NCBI GenBank assembly: GCA_002280555.1
Contig: NCEE01000010.1
Span: 186,001-250,000, forward strand
Source: Sphingomonas sp. 32-62-10
Lineage (GTDB): Bacteria > Pseudomonadota > Alphaproteobacteria > Sphingomonadales > Sphingomonadaceae
Direction of reading: 5' to 3'
DNA: 64,000 nucleotides
Below the pieces are notes generated by a model. The model ran no database searches, was not told the origin of the DNA, and saw nothing but the letters and a program-made list of their open reading frames with translations. Positions within the stretch are counted from its first letter, which is position 1. Each line of letters starts with the position of its first letter. Of this stretch, positions 8,609 to 16,232 are shown in pieces. A program made the position numbers and the translations under genes.

Positions 8609-9163
8609 TTACGGCAGCAGGACGCCGTCGATCACGTGGATCACGCCGTTCGACTGGTTCACATCAGCGATCGTGATGTGCGCCTTGTGACCCTTGGCAT
8701 CGGTGACTTCCCAGCCATGATCACCCTTCGAGAAGGTGAGCGTGCCGCCCTGCACCGTGGTGTAGGTTGCCTTGCCGGCATGGGCTGCAGCATTGGCAGC
8801 AATCGCGGCGGCGCTGATCTTGCCGGGAACGACATGATAGGTCAGCACGGCGGTCAGCGTGCCCTTGTTTTCAGGCTTCAGCAGCGTGTCGACGGTGCCG
8901 GCTGGCAGCTTTGCGAACGCATCGTTGGTTGGCGCGAACACGGTGAACGGACCAGCGCTCATCAGCGTGTCGACCAGGCCGGCTGCCTTGACGGCGGCGA
9001 CGAGCGTGGTGTGATCCTTGGAATTGACAGCGTTTTCAACGATGTTCTTGGTTGGGTACATAGCTGCACCACCAACCATCGGGTTGGTTTCGCTGGCGAC
9101 GACGGCACCACCGGCAAGGGCGATAGCGGCGGCAACGAGCGAAAGACGAATTGCTGACTTCAT
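8609..9163 (-). CDS. secreted fasciclin (FAS1) domain protein
   Basis: A 184-residue exported protein. Residues 1-23 are a signal peptide (LSLVAAAIALAGGAVVA). The remainder is one FAS1 domain with the motifs TLVAAVKAAGLVDTL, FTVFAPTNDAFAKLP and the H-box-like LTYHVVPGK, ending NGVIHVIDGVLLP. FAS1 domains mediate adhesion or surface interactions. The ATG at 9163 is preceded by AGGAGA. In mycobacteria, fasciclin proteins MPT70/MPT83 are controlled by SigK and RskA; the same three-gene association appears here, so it is probably a target of the adjacent sigma factor. Confidence 0.9.
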   Translation of the reverse strand: MKSAIRLSLVAAAIALAGGAVVASETNPMVGGAAMYPTKNIVENAVNSKDHTTLVAAVKAAGLVDTLMSAGPFTVFAPTNDAFAKLPAGTVDTLLKPENKGTLTAVLTYHVVPGKISAAAIAANAAAHAGKATYTTVQGGTLTFSKGDHGWEVTDAKGHKAHITIADVNQSNGVIHVIDGVLLP

Positions 9164-9206
9164 GGCTGAATTCTCCTGCGAACACCCTCTACGAGGTGCG
9201 GCTGCA

Positions 9207-9234
9207 TCTACGCACAATGGAGCGATTCGGATGC
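9207..9234 (-). promoter_or_regulatory. candidate ECF-type promoter of the fasciclin gene
   Basis: On the minus strand GCATCC (9229-9234) and CGTAGA (9207-9212) are separated by 16 bases, and the second box lies about 43 bases before the fasciclin start. ECF promoters commonly have a CATCC- or AAC-type -35 box and a CGTA-like -10 box at this spacing. The match to SigK-type promoters is from memory and by eye; chance is possible in GC-rich DNA. Confidence 0.35.
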
Positions 9235-9311
9235 AGAAAATTTGCGGCCAGCAATCAAAAATAATCGTATTGCGCTTGCGGCCGACATGACGGCGATAAA
9301 AACGAGGAATA

Positions 9312-10046
9312 TCAAATCAGCGACAGCGCCCCCTTGGCAACCACCGCCCCGGTGGGCTTGCCGCTGGGCGATCCGCCGACCGGCTCAATCGTTACTGCCA
9401 GCGTCGCCCCTTCAGCAAAGCGCACACGATCGGCCTTGTTGATGGCGACGGCGGTTGATTGGCTCGAATGCAGCACGCCCAGTGAATGCGGCGTCCCGCC
9501 AACCGGTATCACCCACAGCTCGGGGCTATGCCCAGCATCGACCAACGCTGCCGCAGCGACGCGCAGATTGCCCGTGGTCGGATCGAAAACCGCGGCAACG
9601 GCCTGACCATTCTCGACCGGTGCGATTTGTGCGACGAGCAACGGACGGGGCGTTGATGCGGCGCCTTTCTGCGCGATCTGCGGCCCCTTCGAGCCTGGAA
9701 CAGGCGCAGGCCCCGACGTCAGCACGAGCGCCAGCAACAACGTTGCCGCAATGCTGCTCGCCACCGCAATACCGCGCCACAGGCGAACGGGGCTGTCATC
9801 ATTCGCGGCGGTTGAAATGGGGGACAATGCGCGCTCGATCCGGGCCAGCCCATCGGCTGGGGCGGCAACATCGGGCACGGCATCAAACAACAGGCCAAAA
9901 TGCGCGCGCCATGCTTCAACCTCCGCCGCAAAAGCGGGATCGGCGAGCGTGCGGCGCAGCGCGGTAGCGCGCTCCTCGCCCTCCAGCAATCCAAGTGCGA
10001 GCTCAGCGGCGGTCATCGGTACCTCAGGGGTCATGTCATCAGTCAT
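9312..10046 (-). CDS. rskA: RskA-type anti-sigma factor
   Basis: A 244-residue protein with an N-terminal cytoplasmic anti-sigma domain (AELALGLLEGEERA), one membrane helix (about residues 92-110, AVASSIAATLLLALVLTSG) and a C-terminal periplasmic RskA domain (HSPELWVIPVGGTPHSLGVL ... LAVTIEPVGGSP). It should hold the ECF sigma factor at the membrane until regulated proteolysis. Its start overlaps the sigma stop by 8 bases, the usual translational coupling of such pairs. Confidence 0.88.
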   Translation of the reverse strand: MTDDMTPEVPMTAAELALGLLEGEERATALRRTLADPAFAAEVEAWRAHFGLLFDAVPDVAAPADGLARIERALSPISTAANDDSPVRLWRGIAVASSIAATLLLALVLTSGPAPVPGSKGPQIAQKGAASTPRPLLVAQIAPVENGQAVAAVFDPTTGNLRVAAAALVDAGHSPELWVIPVGGTPHSLGVLHSSQSTAVAINKADRVRFAEGATLAVTIEPVGGSPSGKPTGAVVAKGALSLI

Positions 10047-10605
10047 CGCTGATGCACTCCTTCAGCCGTTGCAACCCGCGCCGGACCCAGCTCTTCATTG
10101 TGCCCAATGGCACGCCCTGGCGTTCCGCGAGCTCGGCATAGGTGACACCGTCGAAAAAGGCCGTGCGGATCGCGAGCCGCTGGCGATCCTCCAGTGCATC
10201 AAGGCACAAATGCAGGCGCCTTGTTTCGCCATCGGCCAGCATCATGTCGCTCGCAATAGGGCGATCATCGGCGATATCGGGAGCTTCGTCGAGCGGGGCG
10301 GCGGGGCGGCTGGTTTGCGCACGGCGCCAATCGATCGCGCGGTTGCGCGCGATCGTCGCGAGCCAGGTTACCGGGCTCGCGCGGCCGGGTTCATAGCCCG
10401 CCGCTCGCTTCCAAACCGTCAGATACACTTCCTGCAACACATCTTCCGCTGCCTGCCTCTCGCCACAGATACGCAGGCAAATGCCAAAAAGTTTTGAAGA
10501 TGTGAGCGCATAGAGTTCTTTTACTTGCCGACGCGGTTGAGCGTCATTTCGAAAAATTGCTGCGGCGGCCGGCCCGGCATGATCCGCTCCCCCACTTCGC
10601 GCCAT
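10039..10605 (-). CDS. sigK: ECF sigma factor, SigK-like, with aberrant N-terminus
   Basis: Regions 2 and 4 are clear: KLFGICLRICGERQAAEDVLQEVYLTVW (region 2, quoted in part), SPVTWLATIARNRAIDW, then region 4 VTYAELAERQGVPLGTMKSWVRRGLQRLKE. The oddity is the start. Related sigma factors have about 15 more in-frame residues (a helix like RVAAGDRAALR) before ELYALT. Here the frame upstream of ELYALT runs into the 3' end of the preceding gene, and the only ATG is at 10605, inside that gene (85-base overlap). The resulting first 30 residues do not look like a sigma factor. No Shine-Dalgarno sequence is evident. Either an N-terminal deletion joined the two genes or a non-standard start is used. 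Confidence 0.8.
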   Translation of the reverse strand: MARSGGADHAGPAAAAIFRNDAQPRRQVKELYALTSSKLFGICLRICGERQAAEDVLQEVYLTVWKRAAGYEPGRASPVTWLATIARNRAIDWRRAQTSRPAAPLDEAPDIADDRPIASDMMLADGETRRLHLCLDALEDRQRLAIRTAFFDGVTYAELAERQGVPLGTMKSWVRRGLQRLKECISDD

Positions 10606-11081
10606 ACCGTGCCGTCATAGGTGGCGGTGTAGCGGATCGTCATCGGTCCCGCCGGAATTTCCCAGACATAGCCCTGATCAGAGGGCACGATGTTGAAATC
10701 GCCCACCTGCCCCTGGGCATAGGAATGCATCACATAGACGTTCGTTTGGGGATTGAAGGAGATCGTCGCGAAGGCGTTGAATCCCACCGATCCGTCCGGG
10801 TTGTACCCCTTGCCCTCCAGCACCCGCACGGTGCCGTCGAGCATTGGCCCGATCCGCTCCGTCTGGGTCACGTTGTGTGCGCCGCCGGGCGATTGCGATG
10901 TGGCAGGGCCGCGCCAGGTGCCGTCCATCCAGGCAAACTTGGCCATCGCCGCCCGCTGCTCGGCAATCCGTGCGTCGGGCATTTGTTGGGCCCAAACGTG
11001 CGGTACCGCCGCGATGCCGACCATCGTCGCTGCGACCAGAGCCCCCGCCATTACCTTTAAATATCGCTGAACATTTCCCAT
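10521..11081 (-). CDS. exported lipocalin-like protein, DUF1579-like
   Basis: A 186-residue protein with an export signal (VMAGALVAATMVGIAAVPHVWA). The mature part resembles DUF1579-type beta-barrels: AWMDGTWRGPA, RIGPMLDGTVRVLEGKGYNPDGS, a central YVMHSYAQGQ strand and a C-terminal strand. The ATG at 11081 is preceded by GGAGGTGATC, a full match to the 16S rRNA 3' end, at correct spacing, so I prefer it over GTG 11090. Its 3' end overlaps the presumed sigma start, so the two are probably co-transcribed. Function unknown; the family call is tentative. Confidence 0.6.
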   Translation of the reverse strand: MGNVQRYLKVMAGALVAATMVGIAAVPHVWAQQMPDARIAEQRAAMAKFAWMDGTWRGPATSQSPGGAHNVTQTERIGPMLDGTVRVLEGKGYNPDGSVGFNAFATISFNPQTNVYVMHSYAQGQVGDFNIVPSDQGYVWEIPAGPMTIRYTATYDGTVWREVGERIMPGRPPQQFFEMTLNRVGK

Positions 11082-11148
11082 CCCGATCACCTCCCCTAAT
11101 TACCCGCCCAAATTGCCTAGCGGAGCGCATCATGGCACCTTGGCGATC

Positions 11149-11997
11149 ATGCCGCGCTTCCTGCCCATTCGTGTCGTCGCACCCGCTGCTGGCAAGTCCG
11201 GTTTCGTGAATCGCGTCGCCGGCTTCGCGAAACGCGCACGGGCGTGGCCGGGCATGCCCATTGTCCCCGCCGTGAGTGTTGCCGCAGCCATTGTAATGAC
11301 GCTGGTCGGTGGCTTTGGCACGGGCGCATTGCCGCTTGATCGTCGGGCGTTGTTCTGGGCGTTGCTGATGCTGGCCAATTTCGCCAAATGGCAAAGCTGG
11401 TTCGTTCTGATGGTGAAGCAACCAAGCGATTGGACGCGGGCAGTGCTGATCGGCTTTCCGGTGCTCAGTGCAACGCTGCCGTTCGAAATCTCAGGACTGT
11501 TGTCGCTGGTGGGGGTGGATGCGCAGATCGGGCTCGGCGCGATATGGGCCAGGGCGCTGGTGATTGGCACCGTGATCTATGTCATGATCATGGTGCTGCG
11601 CCGAAATCCCGACGCAGCGGCTTTGCCCGTTGCCAACCCGCCGCCCAGCCCGGTGCTGAGTTTTGCGCACCCCCCAATGCTAGCGCGCGCAGGGATCGCG
11701 CGGATCAGCGATCTCATCGCTGTCGAAGCCGAGGATCATTATTGTCGCCTTCATCTCGCTACCGGGGGCAGCGTGCTGCTGCACCAGCGCTTCGGCGATG
11801 CGATGACGGCGCTGGCTGCGGTCGATGGCACCCAAGTCCATCGCGGATTCTGGGTGGCGGCGGCCGCCGTTAGCGGGGCCGTGCGCGACGGACGACGCTG
11901 GCGGCTGGCGCTATCGAGTGGCCTGAGCGTGCCCGTCAGCGCGCGCTTTGCCGCCAAGGTGCGGGGACGTGGCTGGCTGCATCCGCCCACCGGGTAA
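11149..11997 (+). CDS. membrane-bound LytTR-type transcriptional regulator
   Basis: A 282-residue protein. The N-terminal half contains four hydrophobic helices (for example PAVSVAAAIVMTLVGGFG, WALLMLANFAKW). The C-terminal 90 residues form a LytTR DNA-binding domain (ISDLIAVEAEDHYCRLHLATGG ... VDGTQVHRGFWVA). Membrane-anchored LytTR proteins of this shape are common in sphingomonads; their signals are mostly unknown. The start is uncertain: ATG 11149 or TTG 11113. It is divergent from the DUF1579/sigma operon, with about 67 bases between the two starts. Confidence 0.8.
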   Translation: MPRFLPIRVVAPAAGKSGFVNRVAGFAKRARAWPGMPIVPAVSVAAAIVMTLVGGFGTGALPLDRRALFWALLMLANFAKWQSWFVLMVKQPSDWTRAVLIGFPVLSATLPFEISGLLSLVGVDAQIGLGAIWARALVIGTVIYVMIMVLRRNPDAAALPVANPPPSPVLSFAHPPMLARAGIARISDLIAVEAEDHYCRLHLATGGSVLLHQRFGDAMTALAAVDGTQVHRGFWVAAAAVSGAVRDGRRWRLALSSGLSVPVSARFAAKVRGRGWLHPPTG

Positions 11998-12094
11998 CCC
12001 CTCGTCGGGTTTGACGACTATGATATGGCAATCGACGCGGCGTTTGCGTAAGGACAAGATCAATCTCTGATCATCTGGAGCCTCTGCGCCGTTT

Positions 12095-12547
12095 ATGCGC
12101 CTTGCCATCGCATCCGATCATGCCGCCTTTGCGCTGAAGCAGTTGCTGATCCCGTGGCTGGTAGCACAGGGGCATGATGTGACTGATCTGGGCACCCATG
12201 GCCCGGAAAGCGTCGATTATCCGGATTATGGCGCCGCAATCGGTGCGGCAATTGCAAGCGGGTCGGTTGATCGAGGGATTGCGCTGTGCGGATCGGGGAT
12301 TGGCATTTCGATCGCCGCCAATCGCAACCCGGCGTGCCGTTGCGCGCTCGTATCCGAACCGTTATCGGCTGAGCTGGCGCGCCGCCATAATGATGCCAAT
12401 GCGATTGCGCTGGGGGCCCGCCTGATTGGTGAGGAAATGGCGCGCGCGTGCATCACTGCATTTCTGTCGGCCGATTTCGAAGGCGGCCGCCACCAACACC
12501 GCGTCGATAAGCTCGGCGCACCAGTTCTCGAAAGGTCAACCGTATGA
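12095..12547 (+). CDS. rpiB: ribose-5-phosphate isomerase B
   Basis: A 150-residue RpiB/LacA-type isomerase interconverting ribose-5-phosphate and ribulose-5-phosphate. Family motifs: IASDHAAFALK at the N-terminus, GTHGPESVDYPDYG, the active-site loop ALCGSGIGISIAANR with its cysteine, and RHNDANAIALGARLIG. The stop overlaps the glyA start by four bases (ATGA), so the two are translationally coupled, an arrangement common in alphaproteobacteria. Confidence 0.95.
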   Translation: MRLAIASDHAAFALKQLLIPWLVAQGHDVTDLGTHGPESVDYPDYGAAIGAAIASGSVDRGIALCGSGIGISIAANRNPACRCALVSEPLSAELARRHNDANAIALGARLIGEEMARACITAFLSADFEGGRHQHRVDKLGAPVLERSTV

Positions 12548-13860
12548 GCACAAATCCCCGAACCTTAAGTGATGTGCAGCCCGACGGCTTTTTCACCCGT
12601 ACGCTCGCCGAAGCCGATGCAGCGGTGTTCGGCGCGATCAGTGAGGAACTGACGCGCGAACAGACCCAGATCGAGCTGATCGCCAGCGAAAACATCGTGT
12701 CGAAGGCGGTGCTACAGGCGCAAGGCTCTGTCTTCACCAACAAATATGCCGAAGGCTATCCAGGCAAGCGCTATTATCAGGGCTGCCATCCGTCGGACGT
12801 GGTTGAGCAGCTGGCGATCGACCGCGCCAAGCAGCTGTTCGGTTGTGCCTATGCCAATGTGCAGCCGCATTCTGGCGCGCAAGCCAATGGCGCGGTGATG
12901 CTCGCGCTGGTGAAGCCGGGCGAGACGATTTTGGGGATGAGCCTGGATGCCGGTGGCCACCTGACCCACGGCGCCAAGGCCGCGATGTCGGGCAAATGGT
13001 TCAACGCGGTGCAATACGGCGTCGATCCGGTCACCCATCTCATCGATTTCGATCAGGTCCGTGCGCTCGCGCTCGAGCATCAGCCCAAGCTGATCATCGC
13101 GGGCGGCTCGGCCTATCCGCGCCAGATCGATTTCGCCAAGTTCCGGGCGATTGCGGATGAGGTAGGCGCCTATTTTCTCGTCGATATGGCGCATTTCTCG
13201 GGTCTGGTCGCCGCCGGGCTGCACCCATCGCCTTTCCCGCATGCGCATATCGCGACGACGACCACCCACAAGACGCTGCGGGGGCCGCGCGGTGGCATGA
13301 TCCTGTCGAACGACGAGGCATTGGGCAAGAAGCTCAACTCGGCGGTGTTTCCGGGGCTTCAGGGCGGCCCGCTGATGCACGTCATCGCTGCCAAGGCGGT
13401 GGCGTTCGGCGAAGCGCTTCAGCCCGATTACAAAAGCTATATCGCCGCCGTGATCGAAAACGCCAAGGTGCTGGCCGCAACGCTCAAGGAGCGGGGGGCC
13501 GAGATCGTCTCGGGGGGCACCGACACGCATCTGGCGCTGATCGACCTCACCCCGCTGGGCGTCACCGGCAAGGATGCCGATGAAGCGCTCGAGCGCGCGG
13601 GCATCACCTGCAACAAGAACGGCATCCCGAATGATCCACTGCCGCCCACCAAGACGAGCGGCATCCGCGTTGGCTCACCGGCTGGCACCACGCGCGGCTT
13701 TGGCCCCGGCGAATTCCGCGAGATCGGCCATATGATCGCCGACGTGCTCGAAGGGCTGCGCCAACAGGGCGAAGCGGGCGATCCGGCGGTAGAGGCCGAT
13801 GTCCGCCAGCGCGTACTGGCGCTGTGCGCGCGCTTCCCGATCTATCCCGAAGGATTGTAA
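12544..13860 (+). CDS. glyA: serine hydroxymethyltransferase
   Basis: A 438-residue PLP enzyme converting serine and tetrahydrofolate to glycine and methylene-tetrahydrofolate. Signatures: IELIASENIVS, TNKYAEGYPGKRYYQGC, the PLP-lysine region TTTTHKTLRGPRGG, and SGIRVGSPAGTTRGFG. The length fits the family. It is translationally coupled to rpiB and followed within 2 bases by a small membrane protein and nrdR, suggesting one transcript rpiB-glyA-small-nrdR. Confidence 0.97.
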   Translation: MSTNPRTLSDVQPDGFFTRTLAEADAAVFGAISEELTREQTQIELIASENIVSKAVLQAQGSVFTNKYAEGYPGKRYYQGCHPSDVVEQLAIDRAKQLFGCAYANVQPHSGAQANGAVMLALVKPGETILGMSLDAGGHLTHGAKAAMSGKWFNAVQYGVDPVTHLIDFDQVRALALEHQPKLIIAGGSAYPRQIDFAKFRAIADEVGAYFLVDMAHFSGLVAAGLHPSPFPHAHIATTTTHKTLRGPRGGMILSNDEALGKKLNSAVFPGLQGGPLMHVIAAKAVAFGEALQPDYKSYIAAVIENAKVLAATLKERGAEIVSGGTDTHLALIDLTPLGVTGKDADEALERAGITCNKNGIPNDPLPPTKTSGIRVGSPAGTTRGFGPGEFREIGHMIADVLEGLRQQGEAGDPAVEADVRQRVLALCARFPIYPEGL

Positions 13861-13862
13861 GC

Positions 13863-14015
13863 ATGACCGAAGACGAAAAAGCGCTGACCAAGAAGATGGC
13901 GATTGCTGCGGCGATTGGCGCGGTGATCGCAATTCCGGTGCCGTTCGTCGGACCGTTCATCGGTGCGGTGGCCGGGGCGGGCATCACCTATTTTCGCGCA
14001 AAGCGCCGGGGCTGA
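13863..14015 (+). CDS. small membrane protein, 50 residues
   Basis: A 50-residue product beginning MTEDEKALTKKM, followed by one or two short hydrophobic stretches (AIAAAIGAVIAIPVPFVGPFIGAV and AGAGITYF) and a basic tail RAKRRG. The gene fits exactly between the glyA stop and the nrdR start with no spare bases, which argues that it is translated. Function unknown; glycine-zipper-like membrane peptides look similar. Confidence 0.7.
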   Translation: MTEDEKALTKKMAIAAAIGAVIAIPVPFVGPFIGAVAGAGITYFRAKRRG

Positions 14016-14477
14016 ATGCGCTGTCCCTTTTGTGGCCATGAAGACAGCCAGGTAAAAGACAGCCGATCGACCGAAGACGGCGCCGCCATCCGCCGCCGCC
14101 GCCAGTGCGAGGGGTGTGCAGCGCGTTTCACGACGTTTGAGCGTATTCAGTTGCGCGAACTGACCGTGCTGAAAAGCGAAGATCGGCGCGAGCCCTTCGA
14201 CCGCGAAAAGCTCATGCGATCAGTGGCGATCGCGTGCCGCAAACGCCCGATCGACGGCGTCCGCATCGAAAAGCTCGTCACCAGTATCCAGCGCCAGCTC
14301 GAAACGCTGGGTGATGGCGACATCCCGTCGACGCGGATCGGGGAAATGGTGATGGACGGGCTGAAGGAACTCGATTCGGTAGCGTATATCCGCTTCGCCA
14401 GCGTGTATAAGGACTTCCGCGAAGCCCGCGATTTCGAGGAGTTCGCCGGCAATGTGAGCGAAGTGGCGAAGGGGTGA
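14016..14477 (+). CDS. nrdR: transcriptional repressor NrdR
   Basis: A 153-residue zinc-ribbon/ATP-cone repressor of ribonucleotide reductase genes. Zinc ligands C3, C6, C31 and C34 are intact (MRCPFCGHED, RRQCEGCAARF), followed by the ATP-cone (KSEDRREPFDREKLMRS, then VAYIRFASVYKDF). It directly follows the small membrane protein. In relatives nrdR is followed by trmJ; here repeats and a GIY-YIG gene lie between them. Confidence 0.97.
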   Translation: MRCPFCGHEDSQVKDSRSTEDGAAIRRRRQCEGCAARFTTFERIQLRELTVLKSEDRREPFDREKLMRSVAIACRKRPIDGVRIEKLVTSIQRQLETLGDGDIPSTRIGEMVMDGLKELDSVAYIRFASVYKDFREARDFEEFAGNVSEVAKG

Positions 14478-14518
14478 GGGGCTGACCGGTAAATCCGAAT
14501 TGCCCCCAACAAACCCCT

Positions 14519-14590
14519 CCCGTTCGGGCTGAGCGAAGTCGAAGCCCACGCGCAACACCTGCCCCGTTCGACTTCGCTCAGGGCGAACGG
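14519..14590. repeat. sphingomonad palindromic repeat, paired inverted copies
   Basis: Two inverted copies of the dispersed element whose core is GAGCGAAGTCGA face each other: one at about 14519-14546, the other at about 14562-14590, with a 15-base spacer. Transcribed, they would form a long hairpin just after nrdR and before the GIY-YIG gene. The same element recurs at 14.9, 15.0, 19.9, 20.8, 21.9 and 52.6 kb. Confidence 0.85.
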
Positions 14591-14613
14591 AGGTTTGGAA
14601 TCAAGGGATTGGA

Positions 14614-15339
14614 ATGAGTTTTTATGCTTACATGCTGCGCTGCGCTGATGGCAGTTTCTATGTTGGCCATACCGATAATCTCGAGCAGCGTATCGCACAG
14701 CATCAGCATGGGGAAATCGTGGGATACACCCAGGGGCGACGACCGGTAGAACTGGTCTGGTCCGAGTATTTTCAGACGCGGCTTGAGGCACTTGAGGTTG
14801 AACGTCAGATCAAGGGTTGGACACGTAGGAAGAAGCAAGCATTGATCGACAGCGATTGGGCGACGCTGCATGATGCGGCGATCCCTCCTTCCGAGCGTGC
14901 CCTTCGACTTCGCTCAGGGCGAACGGGGGTGGTAGAAAGTTCCAGCGTCCAAAATCCAACTCAGAATGATGTTGGCTCTTCAACCGTTCGTGCTGAGCGA
15001 AGTCGAAACACAAGCGCCGATCGCGCCCCGCCCCCCGTCATCGTGCTCGTCCGTCCCCAGCTGGGGGAAAATATCGGCAAGGCGGCGCGGGCGATGCTCA
15101 ATTTCGGGCTGGTCGAGTTGCGGCTGGTGTCACCGCGCGATGGCTGGCCGAATCCGTCGGCGGGGCCTGCGGCATCGGGGGCCGACACCGTCATTGAAAA
15201 CGCCGTTGTGTTCGACAGCGTTGCCGACGCGGTTGCCGATTGCGCACAGGTCTATGCCACCACGGTACGCTTGCCCGCACGATCATCACCGTGCCGATCA
15301 ACCCCGAATTCGGATCGCTCAACCTGGCGCAGGCAGTGA
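14614..15339 (+). CDS. GIY-YIG nuclease-domain protein, reading through into the trmJ remnant
   Basis: Residues 1-85 form a GIY-YIG endonuclease-like domain: YAYMLRCADGSFYVGHTDNLEQR (in part), then ERQIKGWTRRKKQALI. Stand-alone proteins of this UvrC/YhbQ-like type are about 85-110 residues. There is no stop after the domain: the frame continues through repeat-derived sequence (about residues 95-135) into the N-terminal half of TrmJ (from residue 139) and ends out of frame at 15339. The gene is bracketed by repeat copies at 14519-14590 and 14898-15011. The real product may be this odd fusion or may be unstable. I am confident in the domain, not in the full-length product. Confidence 0.7.
   Translation: MSFYAYMLRCADGSFYVGHTDNLEQRIAQHQHGEIVGYTQGRRPVELVWSEYFQTRLEALEVERQIKGWTRRKKQALIDSDWATLHDAAIPPSERALRLRSGRTGVVESSSVQNPTQNDVGSSTVRAERSRNTSADRAPPPVIVLVRPQLGENIGKAARAMLNFGLVELRLVSPRDGWPNPSAGPAASGADTVIENAVVFDSVADAVADCAQVYATTVRLPARSSPCRSTPNSDRSTWRRQ
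14898..15011. repeat. two inverted copies of the palindromic repeat inside the GIY-YIG/trmJ junction
   Basis: One copy (about 14898-14928) reads CTTCGACTTCGCTCAGGGCG and the other (about 14984-15011) reads in the opposite orientation with GAGCGAAGTCGAAACAC. About 55 bases lie between. They are translated in frame as a basic linker joining GIY-YIG and TrmJ segments, and sit just where a trmJ start codon would be expected. Confidence 0.8.
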
Positions 15340-15614
15340 TTCTGGTCGCCTATGAATGGAGCAAGGGGGTGGCGCTCGCCAGTCCCCCCACCACCGATCT
15401 GCCCGAACCCGCGCCGCAGGAGGAGCTGGAGGGCATGATCCAGCAGATGGATGTGATGCTCGACCGGGCCGGGTTCTATTTTCCGCCCGATCGCACCCCC
15501 GTCACGCGACGAACTTTGCGCACCCTGCTGACCAAACCCGGCTGGTCGAGCCAGGAGGTGCGAACGATGCGCGGGGTGCTTTCAGCGCTGGATAAGCCGC
15601 GCGATCGCAGCTAA
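15022..15614 (+). pseudogene. trmJ: tRNA/rRNA methyltransferase TrmJ, broken by an internal out-of-frame deletion
   Basis: SPOUT-family TrmJ 2'-O-methylates tRNA at position 32. The N-terminal half is intact from PVIVLVRPQLGENIGKAARA (15034) to VYATTVR (ends 15270). The sequence then jumps, in another frame, to LARTIITVPINPEFGSLNLA and the C-terminal helical region, ending at 15614. In relatives the two parts are separated by roughly 40-50 residues that include the GPER-type SAM-binding motif; here they are missing. The gene also has no start codon of its own after the repeat copies. It should therefore be non-functional unless the deletion is an assembly error. Confidence 0.85.
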
Positions 15615-15653
15615 GTCATTTATATCGAACTTTTTTGAAGCGGATTCCTGTTG

Positions 15654-15902
15654 ATGCGTTATTTGGTTTCCCTGCTCGTCCTGATCGCGCTGCCAGGCAT
15701 CGCCCCTGCGCAGGATCCTGCTTCGGTGGCTGTCGAACCAACCAAACCCGCCAAGGTCAAACGGCCCAAGAAGATCTGCAAATCAGACCCCCGATCGGCG
15801 TCGCGGATCGCGGCGACCATCTGCAAGACGAAGGAAGAATGGGAAGGTGTCAGCGAGGTTGACGGCACTGACGGGACCGTTCGGGGCAATCGCGCCAACT
15901 GA
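15654..15902 (+). CDS. small exported protein
   Basis: An 82-residue protein with a signal peptide (LVSLLVLIALPGIAPA). The mature part is basic with KKICKSDPRSASRIAATICKTKEEW, a two-cysteine motif seen in short sphingomonad secreted proteins, where C-x(n)-R-x-C-x-T-x-x-x-W spacing recurs. The two cysteines probably form a disulfide. Function unknown. Confidence 0.65.
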   Translation: MRYLVSLLVLIALPGIAPAQDPASVAVEPTKPAKVKRPKKICKSDPRSASRIAATICKTKEEWEGVSEVDGTDGTVRGNRAN

Positions 15903-15926
15903 AGCGGTCGGCGTGCTGATCAGGAA

Positions 15927-16232
15927 TCAACGCCGGTCGAACGCGTCAAATTCATAGGCGATGGATGCCTCGACCAGCATTTCCCATAACGCGCCAACCA
16001 ATGGATCCGGCACACCCGCCTGTGCAGCCTGCGCGCGCGCATTGGCAATCACCTGCGCCTTGCGAGCTTCATCGCGCACGGCGCTCCGGGTTGGCTTGAT
16101 GCGGGCGGCGGCGTCCATATAGGCAAAGCGCCGGGCAAGCAGCGCGACAAGCTCACGGTCGACCTGGTCGACCCCGGCGCGGACCTCGGCCATTGTCGAG
16201 CAATCGGGGCCGGAAAGGATCGTATCGGTCAT
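15927..16232 (-). CDS. chorismate mutase, AroQ class
   Basis: A 101-residue all-helical AroQ-type chorismate mutase (chorismate to prephenate) or an isochorismate-pyruvate-lyase-like relative. The helix-1 motif VDQVDRELVALLARRFAYMDAAARIK carries the usual R and K active-site residues, followed by VRDEARKAQVIANARAQA and a C-terminal YEFDAFDRR. The start ATG at 16232 gives the standard family length; the open frame extends further upstream only as antisense to rpsD. No other aromatic gene is adjacent. Confidence 0.88.
   Translation of the reverse strand: MTDTILSGPDCSTMAEVRAGVDQVDRELVALLARRFAYMDAAARIKPTRSAVRDEARKAQVIANARAQAAQAGVPDPLVGALWEMLVEASIAYEFDAFDRR

Noticed and set aside
12712..13530. 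A 272-codon frame antisense to glyA
   Set aside because: It is low-complexity, Arg/His-rich, typical of antisense frames in GC-rich DNA, and glyA is certain.
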